Assembly (NCBI GenBank): GCA_902775355.1
Contig: CACYLY010000048.1
Coordinates: 1-35,486 of the forward strand
Length of the DNA: 35,486 nt
Reading direction: 5' to 3'
DNA from: Oscillospiraceae bacterium
GTDB lineage: Bacteria > Bacillota > Clostridia > Oscillospirales > Oscillospiraceae
In this document: in pieces, positions 8,844 through 16,405 of the stretch
Position numbering within the stretch: the stretch's first letter is position 1
Layout: each line of letters opens with the position of its first letter
The notes under the pieces: model-generated
The model's input: the letters and a program-made list of their open reading frames with translations, nothing else
Told to the model about the DNA's origin: nothing
Databases searched by the model: none
Program-made: the position numbers and the translations under genes

Positions 8844-9524
8844 ATGACGCGGCATGAGGAGATCCGGCGATCCTACAAGGAGCTCGGCCGGATCGGGAAC
8901 CTCTACGACGGGATCATCACCCGCTCCACGCTGCTGGGCAAGCTCATGGACGGCCTGATCTGGGGGCTGGACAAGGAGCTCTCGGCCCGATGGATCGAGG
9001 ACGCCCTGGCCCCGATCCCGGCGGACTTTTCGGGCAGCCTGCTGGAGGTGCCGGTGGGCACGGGCGTGCTGACCATGCCCCTCTACGCCTCGCTGCCGGA
9101 GGCCGGGATCACCTGTCTCGACTACTCCGCGGACATGATGGAAAACGCGAAAAAACGCGCCGCGGCCATGGGGCTTTCCCACGTGGCCTTTGTGCAGGGC
9201 GATGTGGGGGCGCTGCCCTTTGCGGACGAGAGCTTTGATCTGGTCCTCTCGCTCAACGGCTTTCACGCCTTTCCCGACAAGGACGCGGCCTTCCGGGAGA
9301 CCTGCCGGGTCCTGAAACCGGGAGGCATATTCTGCGGCTGCTTCTACATCGCCGGGCGCTTTGCGCGCACCGACTGGTTTGTGCGGCACATGTACGTCCC
9401 CAAGGGCTTCTTCACCCCGCCCTTCGAGACGGAGGAAAGCCTGAAAGAGCGGCTGCGGGAGCTGTATTCTCAGGTGGAGGTCCATTCGGTCCGCGCGGAG
9501 GGAATATTCAAATGTGTGAAATGA
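8844..9524 (+). CDS. Class I SAM methyltransferase, UbiE-like
   Basis: A 226-residue methyltransferase. Motif I is altered to LLEVPVGTGVLT (normally ExGxGxG, here Pro replaces the first Gly), followed by LDYSADMM, QGDVGALPF and the post-motif VLKPGGIFCG. The fold is clear but the substrate is not. ATG 8844 is just after the previous stop, with GGGGGCG upstream; longer readings would run back into the preceding gene. The gene overlaps the start of the DUF6796-like membrane gene by 13 bases. Confidence 0.85.
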   Translation: MTRHEEIRRSYKELGRIGNLYDGIITRSTLLGKLMDGLIWGLDKELSARWIEDALAPIPADFSGSLLEVPVGTGVLTMPLYASLPEAGITCLDYSADMMENAKKRAAAMGLSHVAFVQGDVGALPFADESFDLVLSLNGFHAFPDKDAAFRETCRVLKPGGIFCGCFYIAGRFARTDWFVRHMYVPKGFFTPPFETEESLKERLRELYSQVEVHSVRAEGIFKCVK

Positions 9525-10213
9525 AAGCGAAAACCGAAAAAAGGGCCTTTCTCTTCGGCTTCGCCGCGCTGTTTCTGTGCGGGATCGGGGACTGGCTGAT
9601 CGGCTACGATCCCCCGGGGGGCGAGCCGCTGATCTACGGCATCAGCAACACGGCCATCACCGAAGTGCCGAGCTGGTATTATATCCTCTCCCTGGGCTTT
9701 GGCATCCTGTCCGGCTTCGGCTGCAGGGCCTTTGCCCCGGCGATGCTCGAGGTGCTGGACGAGCTCGGCGTCCCCAAAACGTCCAGGGCGTACCGGGCCT
9801 TTCGCTTCGGCCTGGCCTCCGCGCCGATGATGTTCGTCTCCTTCCACGCGGCCTGCTGCATCGTGCTGCTGCTGATGCAGGCGGCCCTCCGCGCGGGGCT
9901 GGACGTGCAGGCAGCCAACGATGTGTTCCTGCTCCCGGTGGCGGCGTCCCTTCTGCCCTTCCTCCTGTGGTGCTTTTTGTGCGACATTCCGGTGACGGTG
10001 GGCTATGTTGTCCTTGTGCTGAAGGGCCGGCTGAAGCTCCCGAAGGCGGCGGTGGTCTGCTGCCCCCTGGGCATGAGCCTGCTGGCAAAGGTCCTCGGCG
10101 CGGTGCTGCTGGCGGCAGACAGCAAAGTCGCCTTCCTCACCGCCTGCGGGGAGTCCTGGGGCTGGGCCTTCCTGTGTCTGGCCTTTTACGCGGCGTCAAA
10201 AAAGAGGAGGTAA
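9512..10213 (+). CDS. DUF6796-like membrane protein, copy 1
   Basis: A 233-residue protein with about six membrane helices. The N-terminal GIGDWLIGYDPPGGE followed by YGISNTAI is a likely family signature, and the second copy at 13013 has the matching GDYCMGIEPKDSYAISGMI. I believe both belong to DUF6796, with no known function. GGAGGG at 9497-9502 fits the ATG at 9512; an in-frame ATG at 9521 gives an ATGA overlap and is the alternative. Its place between methyltransferase and hydrolase genes suggests a membrane enzyme or carrier for the cluster's product. Confidence 0.75.
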   Translation: MCEMKAKTEKRAFLFGFAALFLCGIGDWLIGYDPPGGEPLIYGISNTAITEVPSWYYILSLGFGILSGFGCRAFAPAMLEVLDELGVPKTSRAYRAFRFGLASAPMMFVSFHAACCIVLLLMQAALRAGLDVQAANDVFLLPVAASLLPFLLWCFLCDIPVTVGYVVLVLKGRLKLPKAAVVCCPLGMSLLAKVLGAVLLAADSKVAFLTACGESWGWAFLCLAFYAASKKRR

Positions 10214-10217
10214 TCTC

Positions 10218-11000
10218 ATGCAATTCACGGAATTCGGAAAGCAGGACGGCAAAACCCTGCTGCTCCTGCCGGGCACGGCCTGCACCTGGCAGCTCAATTT
10301 CAAAAACGTGGTGGACGAGCTGGCGGAGAAATATCATCTCATCGCCGTCAATTACGACGGTTTCGAGGGCGACCCCGCGGTCGTTTTCACCGACGTGCCC
10401 ACGGTCACGGAGAAGATCGAGGATTACATCCTGGAAAAGCACGGCGGCCGGGTGGACGGGGCCTACGGCTCCTCCCTGGGCGGCAGCTTTGTCGGGCTGC
10501 TGATCCAGCGAAAGCGCGTCCACATCGACCACGGCTTCATCGGCTCCTCGGATCTGGACCAGGGCGGGAGGCTGACTGCCCGGCTGCTGACCATGATCGT
10601 CGGTCCCACGCTCTCCGGCGCCTGCACCAGCGAGAAAAAGCGCGCCAAGCTCAAGGCCAAGCTGCAAAAGAAAGGCGCCATCGGCGACGGGGACAAGTCC
10701 CTGGACTTCGCCAATGCTTTCATCGACAACATGAAAACCCTCAACCCGAAGACGATCAGCCGCCAGTTTTACTCCGACTATGTCACGCCCCTGGACGACG
10801 ACATCCACGTGGAGGGCACCACGGTGCACGTTATCTACGCGCTGCAGATGGGCGAAAAGTACGGCAGGCGCTACCGTCAGCACTTCCGGGACCCGGACAT
10901 CCACGAGTTCGACATGAAGCACGAGGTCTGGCTCTATGACGATACCTGGCGGAAGCCGGTGATGGACAGCATTGATACGTGCATGGAGGCGGAAGCATGA
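10218..11000 (+). CDS. Alpha/beta hydrolase
   Basis: A 260-residue alpha/beta-hydrolase-fold protein: the oxyanion region LLLLPGTACTWQLNF near the N-terminus, nucleophile elbow GSSLGGSF (about residues 89-96, serine in GxSxG) and a possible late catalytic His in DMKHEVW. A cap-like insertion lies between. The AGGAGG at about 10204-10209 fits the ATG at 10218. It is followed by a second, unrelated hydrolase in ATGA overlap. Ester, amide or thioester substrates are all possible. Confidence 0.82.
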   Translation: MQFTEFGKQDGKTLLLLPGTACTWQLNFKNVVDELAEKYHLIAVNYDGFEGDPAVVFTDVPTVTEKIEDYILEKHGGRVDGAYGSSLGGSFVGLLIQRKRVHIDHGFIGSSDLDQGGRLTARLLTMIVGPTLSGACTSEKKRAKLKAKLQKKGAIGDGDKSLDFANAFIDNMKTLNPKTISRQFYSDYVTPLDDDIHVEGTTVHVIYALQMGEKYGRRYRQHFRDPDIHEFDMKHEVWLYDDTWRKPVMDSIDTCMEAEA

Positions 11001-11911
11001 CGCTGAAATACGAACTCCTGAAACGGATCGTGAAGGCTGCGAATATCAAGAAGCGCTGGGCCGGCATGAGCACGGAGGAGCTGCTGGAGAACCGGCGGCG
11101 GGAGAACGCGAAAAACCGGATCCCCGAGCTGAAAGACGAGGCTTTTGTCATCAGCCGCATTGAGGTGATGGGCTGCCCGGTGCTGAAGCTGATCCATAAG
11201 GAAAAGACAGACCGGGCCAACCTCTTCCTGATCGGCGGCGGCATGATCAGCGCGCCGCGTCCCGGCTCCGTCAAAAAGGCGCTGCGCTTCGCCAGGGAGA
11301 CGGGGCTCGACCTCTTCGTCCCCTATTATCCCCTCTGCACGGACTACCCGCTGACCAGGGCCTACGAGATGATCCACGAGACCTACCGGGTCATGCTGCG
11401 GGACTACGCGGCGGAGCACATCTCCGTGCTCGGCACCTCGTCGGGCGGCAATCTGGCCCTGGGCATGGTGCCCTACATCCACGACGGCCACGGCGACACG
11501 CCCATGCCCGCGTACATCATGACCATCTCCCCCGGCACCTGCGTGGACACGGAGGAGGAATGGCAGAGGATGCTGGAGCTGGAGGAAAAGGACGTGGCGA
11601 TCCCGGCGGCGTACATGAAAACCGCCGTGGAGATCATGCGCCATGGGGACGACAGCGTCCCCGACTACATGCTCTGGCTGCAGCGGGGCGACTTCACGCA
11701 CTGCCCGAAGGTGAGCTTCATCTACGGCAGCGACGAGACGCTGTACGCCTGCGCGCCCTCCTTCGAGGCGGCCATGAAGAAGTACGGCGTGGACTACGAG
11801 ATGATCGTCGGGGAGGGGATGTTCCATTGCTATCCCGTCTTCCCGCTCTGCAAGGAAGCAAAAGAGGGCTGGGCGCTGATGATCCGGAAGATGAAGGAGA
11901 ACACGAAATGA
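10997..11911 (+). CDS. Alpha/beta hydrolase fold-3 (HSL/carboxylesterase-like)
   Basis: A 304-residue hydrolase of the hormone-sensitive-lipase-like type. The oxyanion motif HGGG is replaced by IGGGM, then comes the elbow GTSSGGNLA with the nucleophile, the acid near FIYGSDE and the final His in GMFHCY. Family members cleave short acyl esters; small-molecule deacetylation is typical. The ATG at 10997 overlaps the preceding TGA and has GGAGG twelve bases upstream; an in-frame ATG at 10979 is less likely. Confidence 0.85.
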   Translation: MTLKYELLKRIVKAANIKKRWAGMSTEELLENRRRENAKNRIPELKDEAFVISRIEVMGCPVLKLIHKEKTDRANLFLIGGGMISAPRPGSVKKALRFARETGLDLFVPYYPLCTDYPLTRAYEMIHETYRVMLRDYAAEHISVLGTSSGGNLALGMVPYIHDGHGDTPMPAYIMTISPGTCVDTEEEWQRMLELEEKDVAIPAAYMKTAVEIMRHGDDSVPDYMLWLQRGDFTHCPKVSFIYGSDETLYACAPSFEAAMKKYGVDYEMIVGEGMFHCYPVFPLCKEAKEGWALMIRKMKENTK

Positions 11912-12498
11912 AGCTCTGTCCCAGGGAATTCAAGGCCATGCAGTCGCTCTGGCGCAGGTGGTACATCCGCAAGATCGAGCTCGCAACCTTCAAAAAGTTC
12001 GGCCTGCGGATCGAGGGCCGGGACATCCTCGAGGTGGGCTGCGGCTCGGGCTACGCCGCCTCGCTCCTTACGGCGGAAGCCCCGCGCAGCTACACGGGGC
12101 TGGACATCATGCCGGAGCAGCTGGCGCTGGCCCGGGAGAGGAAGCTTCCGAAAGCCCGCTTCGTGGAGGGCAGCGCGGACGACCTCTCCGCCTTCCCAGA
12201 CGGAAGCTTCGACGCGGTGCTGGACTTCTGCATCCTGCACCACGTAGAGGGCTGGCGGGCTTTCTTCGACGAGTGCCGCCGGGTGCTGAAGGACGGGGGC
12301 TGCATCTATATCGCCGATCTCTCCCGGCGCTGCATCCACCTGGTGGACGCCGTTCTGGGCTGGGATCACGCCGAGGAGGCCCTGTTCAGCTTTGAGGAGC
12401 TGGAGCGGGAGGCGAACAGCCGCGGCTTTCGCACCGTGAAGAAGGCCATCGACCTGGGGCTGGAGGGCTATTTCCGCTTCGAAAAAGAACGTCAGTAA
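11908..12498 (+). CDS. Class I SAM methyltransferase
   Basis: A 196-residue methyltransferase with textbook motifs: ILEVGCGSGYAAS (motif I), GLDIMPEQ (acidic loop), EGSADDL, FDAVLDFCILHHV (motif IV) and VLKDGGCIYI. It is likely a small-molecule methyltransferase, with no visible feature to name its substrate. The start overlaps the preceding stop (ATGA). Confidence 0.88.
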   Translation: MKLCPREFKAMQSLWRRWYIRKIELATFKKFGLRIEGRDILEVGCGSGYAASLLTAEAPRSYTGLDIMPEQLALARERKLPKARFVEGSADDLSAFPDGSFDAVLDFCILHHVEGWRAFFDECRRVLKDGGCIYIADLSRRCIHLVDAVLGWDHAEEALFSFEELEREANSRGFRTVKKAIDLGLEGYFRFEKERQ

Positions 12499-12513
12499 GG
12501 GAGAATGTGAGCT

Positions 12514-13002
12514 ATGCCCGGCAAAATCGTTATAGAAGGCCTGCTGCTCGGGGCGCTGCTGGTCGGCTTCTGCGCCCTCGGCATTCGCAGGGGCGCGGTC
12601 AACATGGTCTTTCTGTACCATGTGGACGTGCAGGGGCGCTGCATCCAAAACGGCCTGATCACAAGAGAGCAGATCAGCCGGAACCGGCGTCTGTTCAAGG
12701 GCCTGGGCATTCCGGTCTACTTCGCCTTCGTCCTGGTCAGCGTCTACGCCGTCAACGGCGCGCGAGGCTTTTGGCCCGGCTTCTGGCAGAGCTTCGCCAT
12801 CCTCTCCATCGTGAATCTGATCGACCGGCTGGGGATCGACGCCTGGTGGGTCGGGCACACAAAGGCCTGGGTCATCCCCGGCACGGAGGACCTGCGGCCC
12901 TATATCGACCGGAAGGACAAGCTGGGCAAGTGGCTGATCGGCACGGTGGGATTTGCCATCCTCTCGGCGGCTCTGTCCGGGATCATGGCGCTGATATTGT
13001 GA
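12514..13002 (+). CDS. Integral membrane protein, paralogue pair member 1
   Basis: A 162-residue membrane protein with about four helices and a soluble loop containing TKAWVIPGTEDLRPY and DRKDKLGKW. The same arrangement (GFW...F, then D...V...K...P.T.D, then basic K/R-L before the last helix) is seen in the product of 13744, so the two look like distant paralogues. No family is recognised. GGGAGAATGTGAGCT precedes the ATG. Confidence 0.7.
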   Translation: MPGKIVIEGLLLGALLVGFCALGIRRGAVNMVFLYHVDVQGRCIQNGLITREQISRNRRLFKGLGIPVYFAFVLVSVYAVNGARGFWPGFWQSFAILSIVNLIDRLGIDAWWVGHTKAWVIPGTEDLRPYIDRKDKLGKWLIGTVGFAILSAALSGIMALIL

Positions 13003-13012
13003 GGTGTTTTTT

Positions 13013-13747
13013 ATGACAAAAGAGGAACTGCAAAAGGTGTACCGCCGGATGCTCTGGGTCATCCCCGGCATGCTGCTGGCCATGGTCGGCGACTACTGCA
13101 TGGGGATCGAGCCGAAGGACAGTTATGCCATTTCCGGGATGATCTCCTCGGGCTGGCTGACCATCGCCGACTGGCGGATCGCGGTGTCCAACATCGGCGG
13201 CCTGCTCGGCACCGTCTGCTACACCCTCGCCGCGCTGCCCTTCGCGGCCTTTCTGAAGACCCTGCTCCCCGGATGCGGGGACAAATGGGATCGGCGGCTG
13301 CTGAAGCTCTATATCGCCGGGCTGATCCTGGGTGTCATGTGCTTTCTGTACTTCCATCTGGAATGCGGCACGCTGATCCACAATTTCAATCTGCTCTACG
13401 ACGCCGCCGGAGGCGATACGGAGCTTGCGGTGAAAATGTGGGACCGCTCCTATCTGGTTCAGATCGTTCCCTATTGGTCGACCTTCTTCGCCTTCGAGCT
13501 TGCGATCCTGATCGGCTGGATCGCCCTGATCCTGCGGGGGACCTTCGCGCTGAAGAAAAGCTGGATCCTGGCCGCGCCGCTCGTCGTCGCCGGGATCGGC
13601 TACGTGCTGGAGCTGCTGATCCCCTGGCCCTTCAACGGCTTCGTCTCCGGCTTCGAGAGCTTCGGCTGGATCGTGATGTTCCTGGGCGGGAGAAAGCTCG
13701 TCCTGCGGGAAATGGAAAACCGGCGTACCGCGGAGGAAGAAGCATGA
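13013..13747 (+). CDS. DUF6796-like membrane protein, copy 2
   Basis: A 244-residue membrane protein with about seven hydrophobic segments. GDYCMGIEPKDSYAISGMI near residue 25 parallels GDWLIGYDPPGGEPLIYGIS in the copy at 9512, and both have a conserved histidine-containing helix in the middle (FHLECGTLIHN here, VSFHAACC there). ATG 13013 was preferred over the GTG at 13004 because GAGGTG stands 7 bases ahead. Function unknown; the duplication within one operon suggests two related subunits. Confidence 0.75.
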   Translation: MTKEELQKVYRRMLWVIPGMLLAMVGDYCMGIEPKDSYAISGMISSGWLTIADWRIAVSNIGGLLGTVCYTLAALPFAAFLKTLLPGCGDKWDRRLLKLYIAGLILGVMCFLYFHLECGTLIHNFNLLYDAAGGDTELAVKMWDRSYLVQIVPYWSTFFAFELAILIGWIALILRGTFALKKSWILAAPLVVAGIGYVLELLIPWPFNGFVSGFESFGWIVMFLGGRKLVLREMENRRTAEEEA

Positions 13748-14241
13748 TCGTCACGCTCGCCGTTCTGGCCTATGTCTGCGCGCTGTCCCTGTTCTATGTC
13801 ATCGTGATCCCGCCCCTGGCCCATACAAAGCTCTTTCTGCGCTTTTTGCCCCGGGACATGCGGGAGGCGGCGAAGGATCACCCCGATCCGCCCAGGAGGC
13901 GCCGCGTCCTCGGTTATCTGCTCACCGCGGTCTTTGCCCTCGCGTATGTGGGCGGGCTCGTCCTCATCGGCGCGGACGCCCTCCTGTCCGGCTGCGGATT
14001 CTGGCGGATCTTCGGGCGGTATCTGCTGTTTTTCTACGGATACAAGGTTTTCGATATCCTCGTCCAGGATCAATATATCGTGATCAAAAAGAAGTACTTT
14101 CTGCGCTTCTTCCCCGAGACGAAGGACTGCAAAAGCTGGGACGACCGCAGCTTCAACAAGAGCAATCAGTTGAAGCGCCTGATCGCCTTCCCCTTCGTCT
14201 GCGCCCTGATGGCGTGGCTAACCGTATGGATCGGAAAATAG
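13744..14241 (+). CDS. Integral membrane protein, paralogue pair member 2
   Basis: A 165-residue membrane protein with about four helices. The soluble stretch KVFDILVQDQYIVIKKKYF followed by RFFPETKDCKSWDDRSF corresponds to a like-placed loop in the product of 12514. The start overlaps the preceding stop (ATGA). No known family is recognised. The alternation of this type with DUF6796-like genes suggests an original two-gene unit that was duplicated. Confidence 0.7.
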   Translation: MIVTLAVLAYVCALSLFYVIVIPPLAHTKLFLRFLPRDMREAAKDHPDPPRRRRVLGYLLTAVFALAYVGGLVLIGADALLSGCGFWRIFGRYLLFFYGYKVFDILVQDQYIVIKKKYFLRFFPETKDCKSWDDRSFNKSNQLKRLIAFPFVCALMAWLTVWIGK

Positions 14242-14264
14242 AAATGATACAGGAGGCAAAGCTT

Positions 14265-15056
14265 ATGAAACCGGATTACAAAAACTGGATGCCCAAGGGC
14301 ATGGTGCTCGGGACGCTGGCGGGCGCGGTGGGCTGCTTCGGCCTGGCCGCCCTCTGCGGCTGCAGGGGGCTCATGAAAAACGAGACCGCGAAAGCCGTGA
14401 CGACGGGCGTTCTGCTGCTGGCAGGCGCGGCGGCGGGCGGCGCGGCGCTGTGGATGGCGCTTTTATACCGCGCCTTTTCCTACGATGGGAAGCGGCAGAT
14501 GTCCCGGCAGGTCATCGATGGGATCGCGGAGCATGTGACGCTCCCGGAGGGCGGCGTCGGGCTGGACGTGGGCTGCGGCAGCGGCGCGCTGACCATCGCC
14601 TGCGCCAAGCGCAATCCCCAGGCGCATTTTATCGGCCTGGACCGCTGGGGCAAGGAGTACGCCTCCTACAATAAGCCCCTGTGCGAGGCAAACGCCAAGG
14701 CAGAGGGCGTTTCCAACACGGAGTTCCGGCAGGGTGACGCGCTGAAGCTCGACTTTCCGGACGAGAGCTTTGACGCGGTCACCAGCAACTACGTCTATCA
14801 CAACATCCCCAGCCGCGACCGGCAGAAGATCCTCCTTGAGACGCTGCGGGTGCTGAAAAAGGGCGGGACCTTCGCGCTGCACGACATTTTCTCGAAGGCC
14901 AAATACGGCAACATGCAGGCCTTTGTCCGTCTGCTGCGCGGCATGGGCTATGAGAAGGTCGAACTGATCGACACCACGAGCGGCATGTTCATATCCCCGC
15001 GGGAGGCGAAGTGGATGGCCCTCTCCGGCTCCGCGCTGCTGGTGGGGAGAAAGTAA
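14265..15056 (+). CDS. Membrane-anchored class I SAM methyltransferase
   Basis: A 263-residue protein. Residues about 10-70 contain two hydrophobic helices with small, Gly/Ala-rich faces; the rest is a methyltransferase with GLDVGCGSGALTIA, GLDRWGKEYA, RQGDALKLDF, FDAVTSNYVYHNI and VLKKGGTFAL. The membrane anchor suggests a lipid-like or membrane-bound substrate. ATG 14265 is chosen for the AGGAGG at 14251-14256; an in-frame GTG/ATG-type extension back to 14214 overlaps the previous gene. The codons after its stop stay open for a further 29 residues (see findings). Confidence 0.85.
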   Translation: MKPDYKNWMPKGMVLGTLAGAVGCFGLAALCGCRGLMKNETAKAVTTGVLLLAGAAAGGAALWMALLYRAFSYDGKRQMSRQVIDGIAEHVTLPEGGVGLDVGCGSGALTIACAKRNPQAHFIGLDRWGKEYASYNKPLCEANAKAEGVSNTEFRQGDALKLDFPDESFDAVTSNYVYHNIPSRDRQKILLETLRVLKKGGTFALHDIFSKAKYGNMQAFVRLLRGMGYEKVELIDTTSGMFISPREAKWMALSGSALLVGRK

Positions 15057-15162
15057 GGCGCCTGCAACCGGAAAACGCCTTTGACCCACATCCTGCTCTT
15101 CCCGGTCGCCGCCGCGGCCCCGGCGTGGGTCTGCACCTTGTTCTGAAGAAGGAGATTTGATT

Positions 15163-15771
15163 ATGAACGACGCGGAAAAGATCATGCGGAAGAAGGCCAT
15201 CATCAAGACCGAGCTGGACAAGGCCCTGCCGAAAGCCCTGAGCGACGCCCTGTGGCGGGAGGCGACGGCAAGGCTCGACGGATTGCTGGCCCGGTACAGC
15301 GCGCTTCCCAAGGGCGTGCATATCCACACGGACAGCCGGATCCTTCCCTCCGCGGCGATCTATCTGACCGTGAAGGAGGCCGTCGGGCCGGAGCGGGCGT
15401 ACCGGATCATCGAGGACGCCGCCGTTCGGGGCTGCGCGAAGATCGAGAAGAAGCTGCAGCGGCTGATGAAGCTGCCGGGGATGCCCAGCCTGTTCCTCAA
15501 GGCCTGGGACCCGCTGACGAAGAAGCTCTTCGCGTCAGGAAACGGCTTTCAGAATGTATTCTATCCGAAGAAAAAGAGCGAGTACCGGATGGACGTTATC
15601 TCCTGTCCGTATTGCCGCACCTTTACGGAACTGGGCTGCCCCGAGCTCACGAAGATCTTCTGCGAAAACGACGAGCGGATCTACGGCCGTCTGCCGGGGC
15701 TGTGCTTCGAGCGGACGGGAACCCTCGGCAAAGGCGCCGAGCGCTGCGATTTTTGCCTCAGGAGGAGATAA
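15163..15771 (+). CDS. L-2-amino-thiazoline-4-carboxylate hydrolase-family protein, copy 2
   Basis: A 202-residue member of the same family as the protein at 7117. Shared features are the C-terminal cysteine cluster CPYCRTFTELGCPELTKIFC and the ending GAERCDFCLRRR, and the helical N-terminal half. AAGGAGAT precedes the ATG. It is the last gene of the cluster: a strong terminator follows at 15837. The 106-base gap before it is the largest in the operon. Which reaction it performs is unknown. Confidence 0.72.
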   Translation: MNDAEKIMRKKAIIKTELDKALPKALSDALWREATARLDGLLARYSALPKGVHIHTDSRILPSAAIYLTVKEAVGPERAYRIIEDAAVRGCAKIEKKLQRLMKLPGMPSLFLKAWDPLTKKLFASGNGFQNVFYPKKKSEYRMDVISCPYCRTFTELGCPELTKIFCENDERIYGRLPGLCFERTGTLGKGAERCDFCLRRR

Positions 15772-15836
15772 CAAGGCGGCGGAATGGCGGATACCGGCAC
15801 GATCCGATAAAAGTACCACAACAGCGCGTATTGCAA

Positions 15837-15872
15837 AGCCCGCCGTTTCTCCCCGAAGCGGCGGGCTGTTTT
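15837..15872 (+). terminator. Terminator of the fourteen-gene cluster
   Basis: AGCCCGCCG (15837-15845) and CGGCGGGCT (15859-15867) are perfect complements, followed by GTTTTCT. Confidence 0.85.
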
Positions 15873-15879
15873 CTCTTGC

Positions 15880-16142
15880 TTTGTATTTTGAAACCGTTGA
15901 AATTCGAGCGCTTTCATGCTATCGTAGCCGCATCAAAAAGCACAGATCAAACCGGCGAAACAATCCTGTTTAACATGGTATGGATTTCACATACAAAGAT
16001 ACTGGATTCGCGTGGCAGCATATTGGTAAAAAAACCTGATAGCTCATATCCGATGGAGACTACAGATAATCAAAACATTCCGCACCATATCGCCCATACA
16101 AAACTGTTTAAGGCAAGCTTTCAGGGATCGAGTGGGAGGAAA
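15880..16142. other. AT-richer non-coding stretch, possible remnant
   Basis: No convincing gene. 16093-16137 matches 511-555 at about 35 of 45 bases, and both can be read as a peptide ending FQG(A/S)SG, so both may be decayed copies of one sequence. The base composition is clearly lower in GC than the operon before it. Confidence 0.4.
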
Positions 16143-16171
16143 CTTGACAAGCTGAATAAAAACAGATATAA
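16143..16171 (+). promoter_or_regulatory. Perfect consensus sigma-A promoter
   Basis: TTGACA (about 16144-16149), 17 bases, then TATAAT: both hexamers are exact. It points to the DUF4143 gene 235 bases downstream, but a large hairpin follows at once. Confidence 0.75.
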
Positions 16172-16213
16172 TATCGACAAATCCGGGATTAAAACCCAGG
16201 TTTGTCGATATTT
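16170..16213. promoter_or_regulatory. Long inverted repeat overlapping the -10 box
   Basis: AATATCGACAAA and TTTGTCGATATT are perfect 12-bp arms, extended inward by a further GGG/CCC, around a short loop. Since the left arm abuts the -10 box it may be an operator; as RNA it would be a stable hairpin followed by TTTCTGTTT, i.e. terminator-like. Confidence 0.6.
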
Positions 16214-16236
16214 CTGTTTGGCGCTTTAGCGACAAT

Positions 16237-16395
16237 AAACCCCCGGTTCTACCGGGGAGAATAAAAGGCTTTAGCATAAGCATAACCCTCCATGAACAGT
16301 ATCGGTAAAGGTTTGGATGCCCCTTGAGGGGTTCTGCCTGTATCGTGCCCTTCTAGGGCTCATGCAAACCACCACTTCAGTGGTGGTTTTGATTT
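16237..16395 (+). repeat. Run of four short perfect hairpins, possible IS200/IS605-type remnant
   Basis: In order: CCCCGGTTCTACCGGGG (about 16240), CCCCTTGAGGGG (about 16320), GCCCTTCTAGGGC (about 16349) and AAACCACCACTTCAGTGGTGG (about 16366) which continues to a perfect 11-bp stem followed by TTTTGATTT. Closely spaced small hairpins of this style mark the ends of IS200/IS605-family elements; no transposase is present, so a remnant or non-autonomous element is my best guess. The last hairpin could also terminate or attenuate transcription just ahead of the next gene. Confidence 0.5.
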
Positions 16396-16405
16396 GGTGA
16401 TTTGT

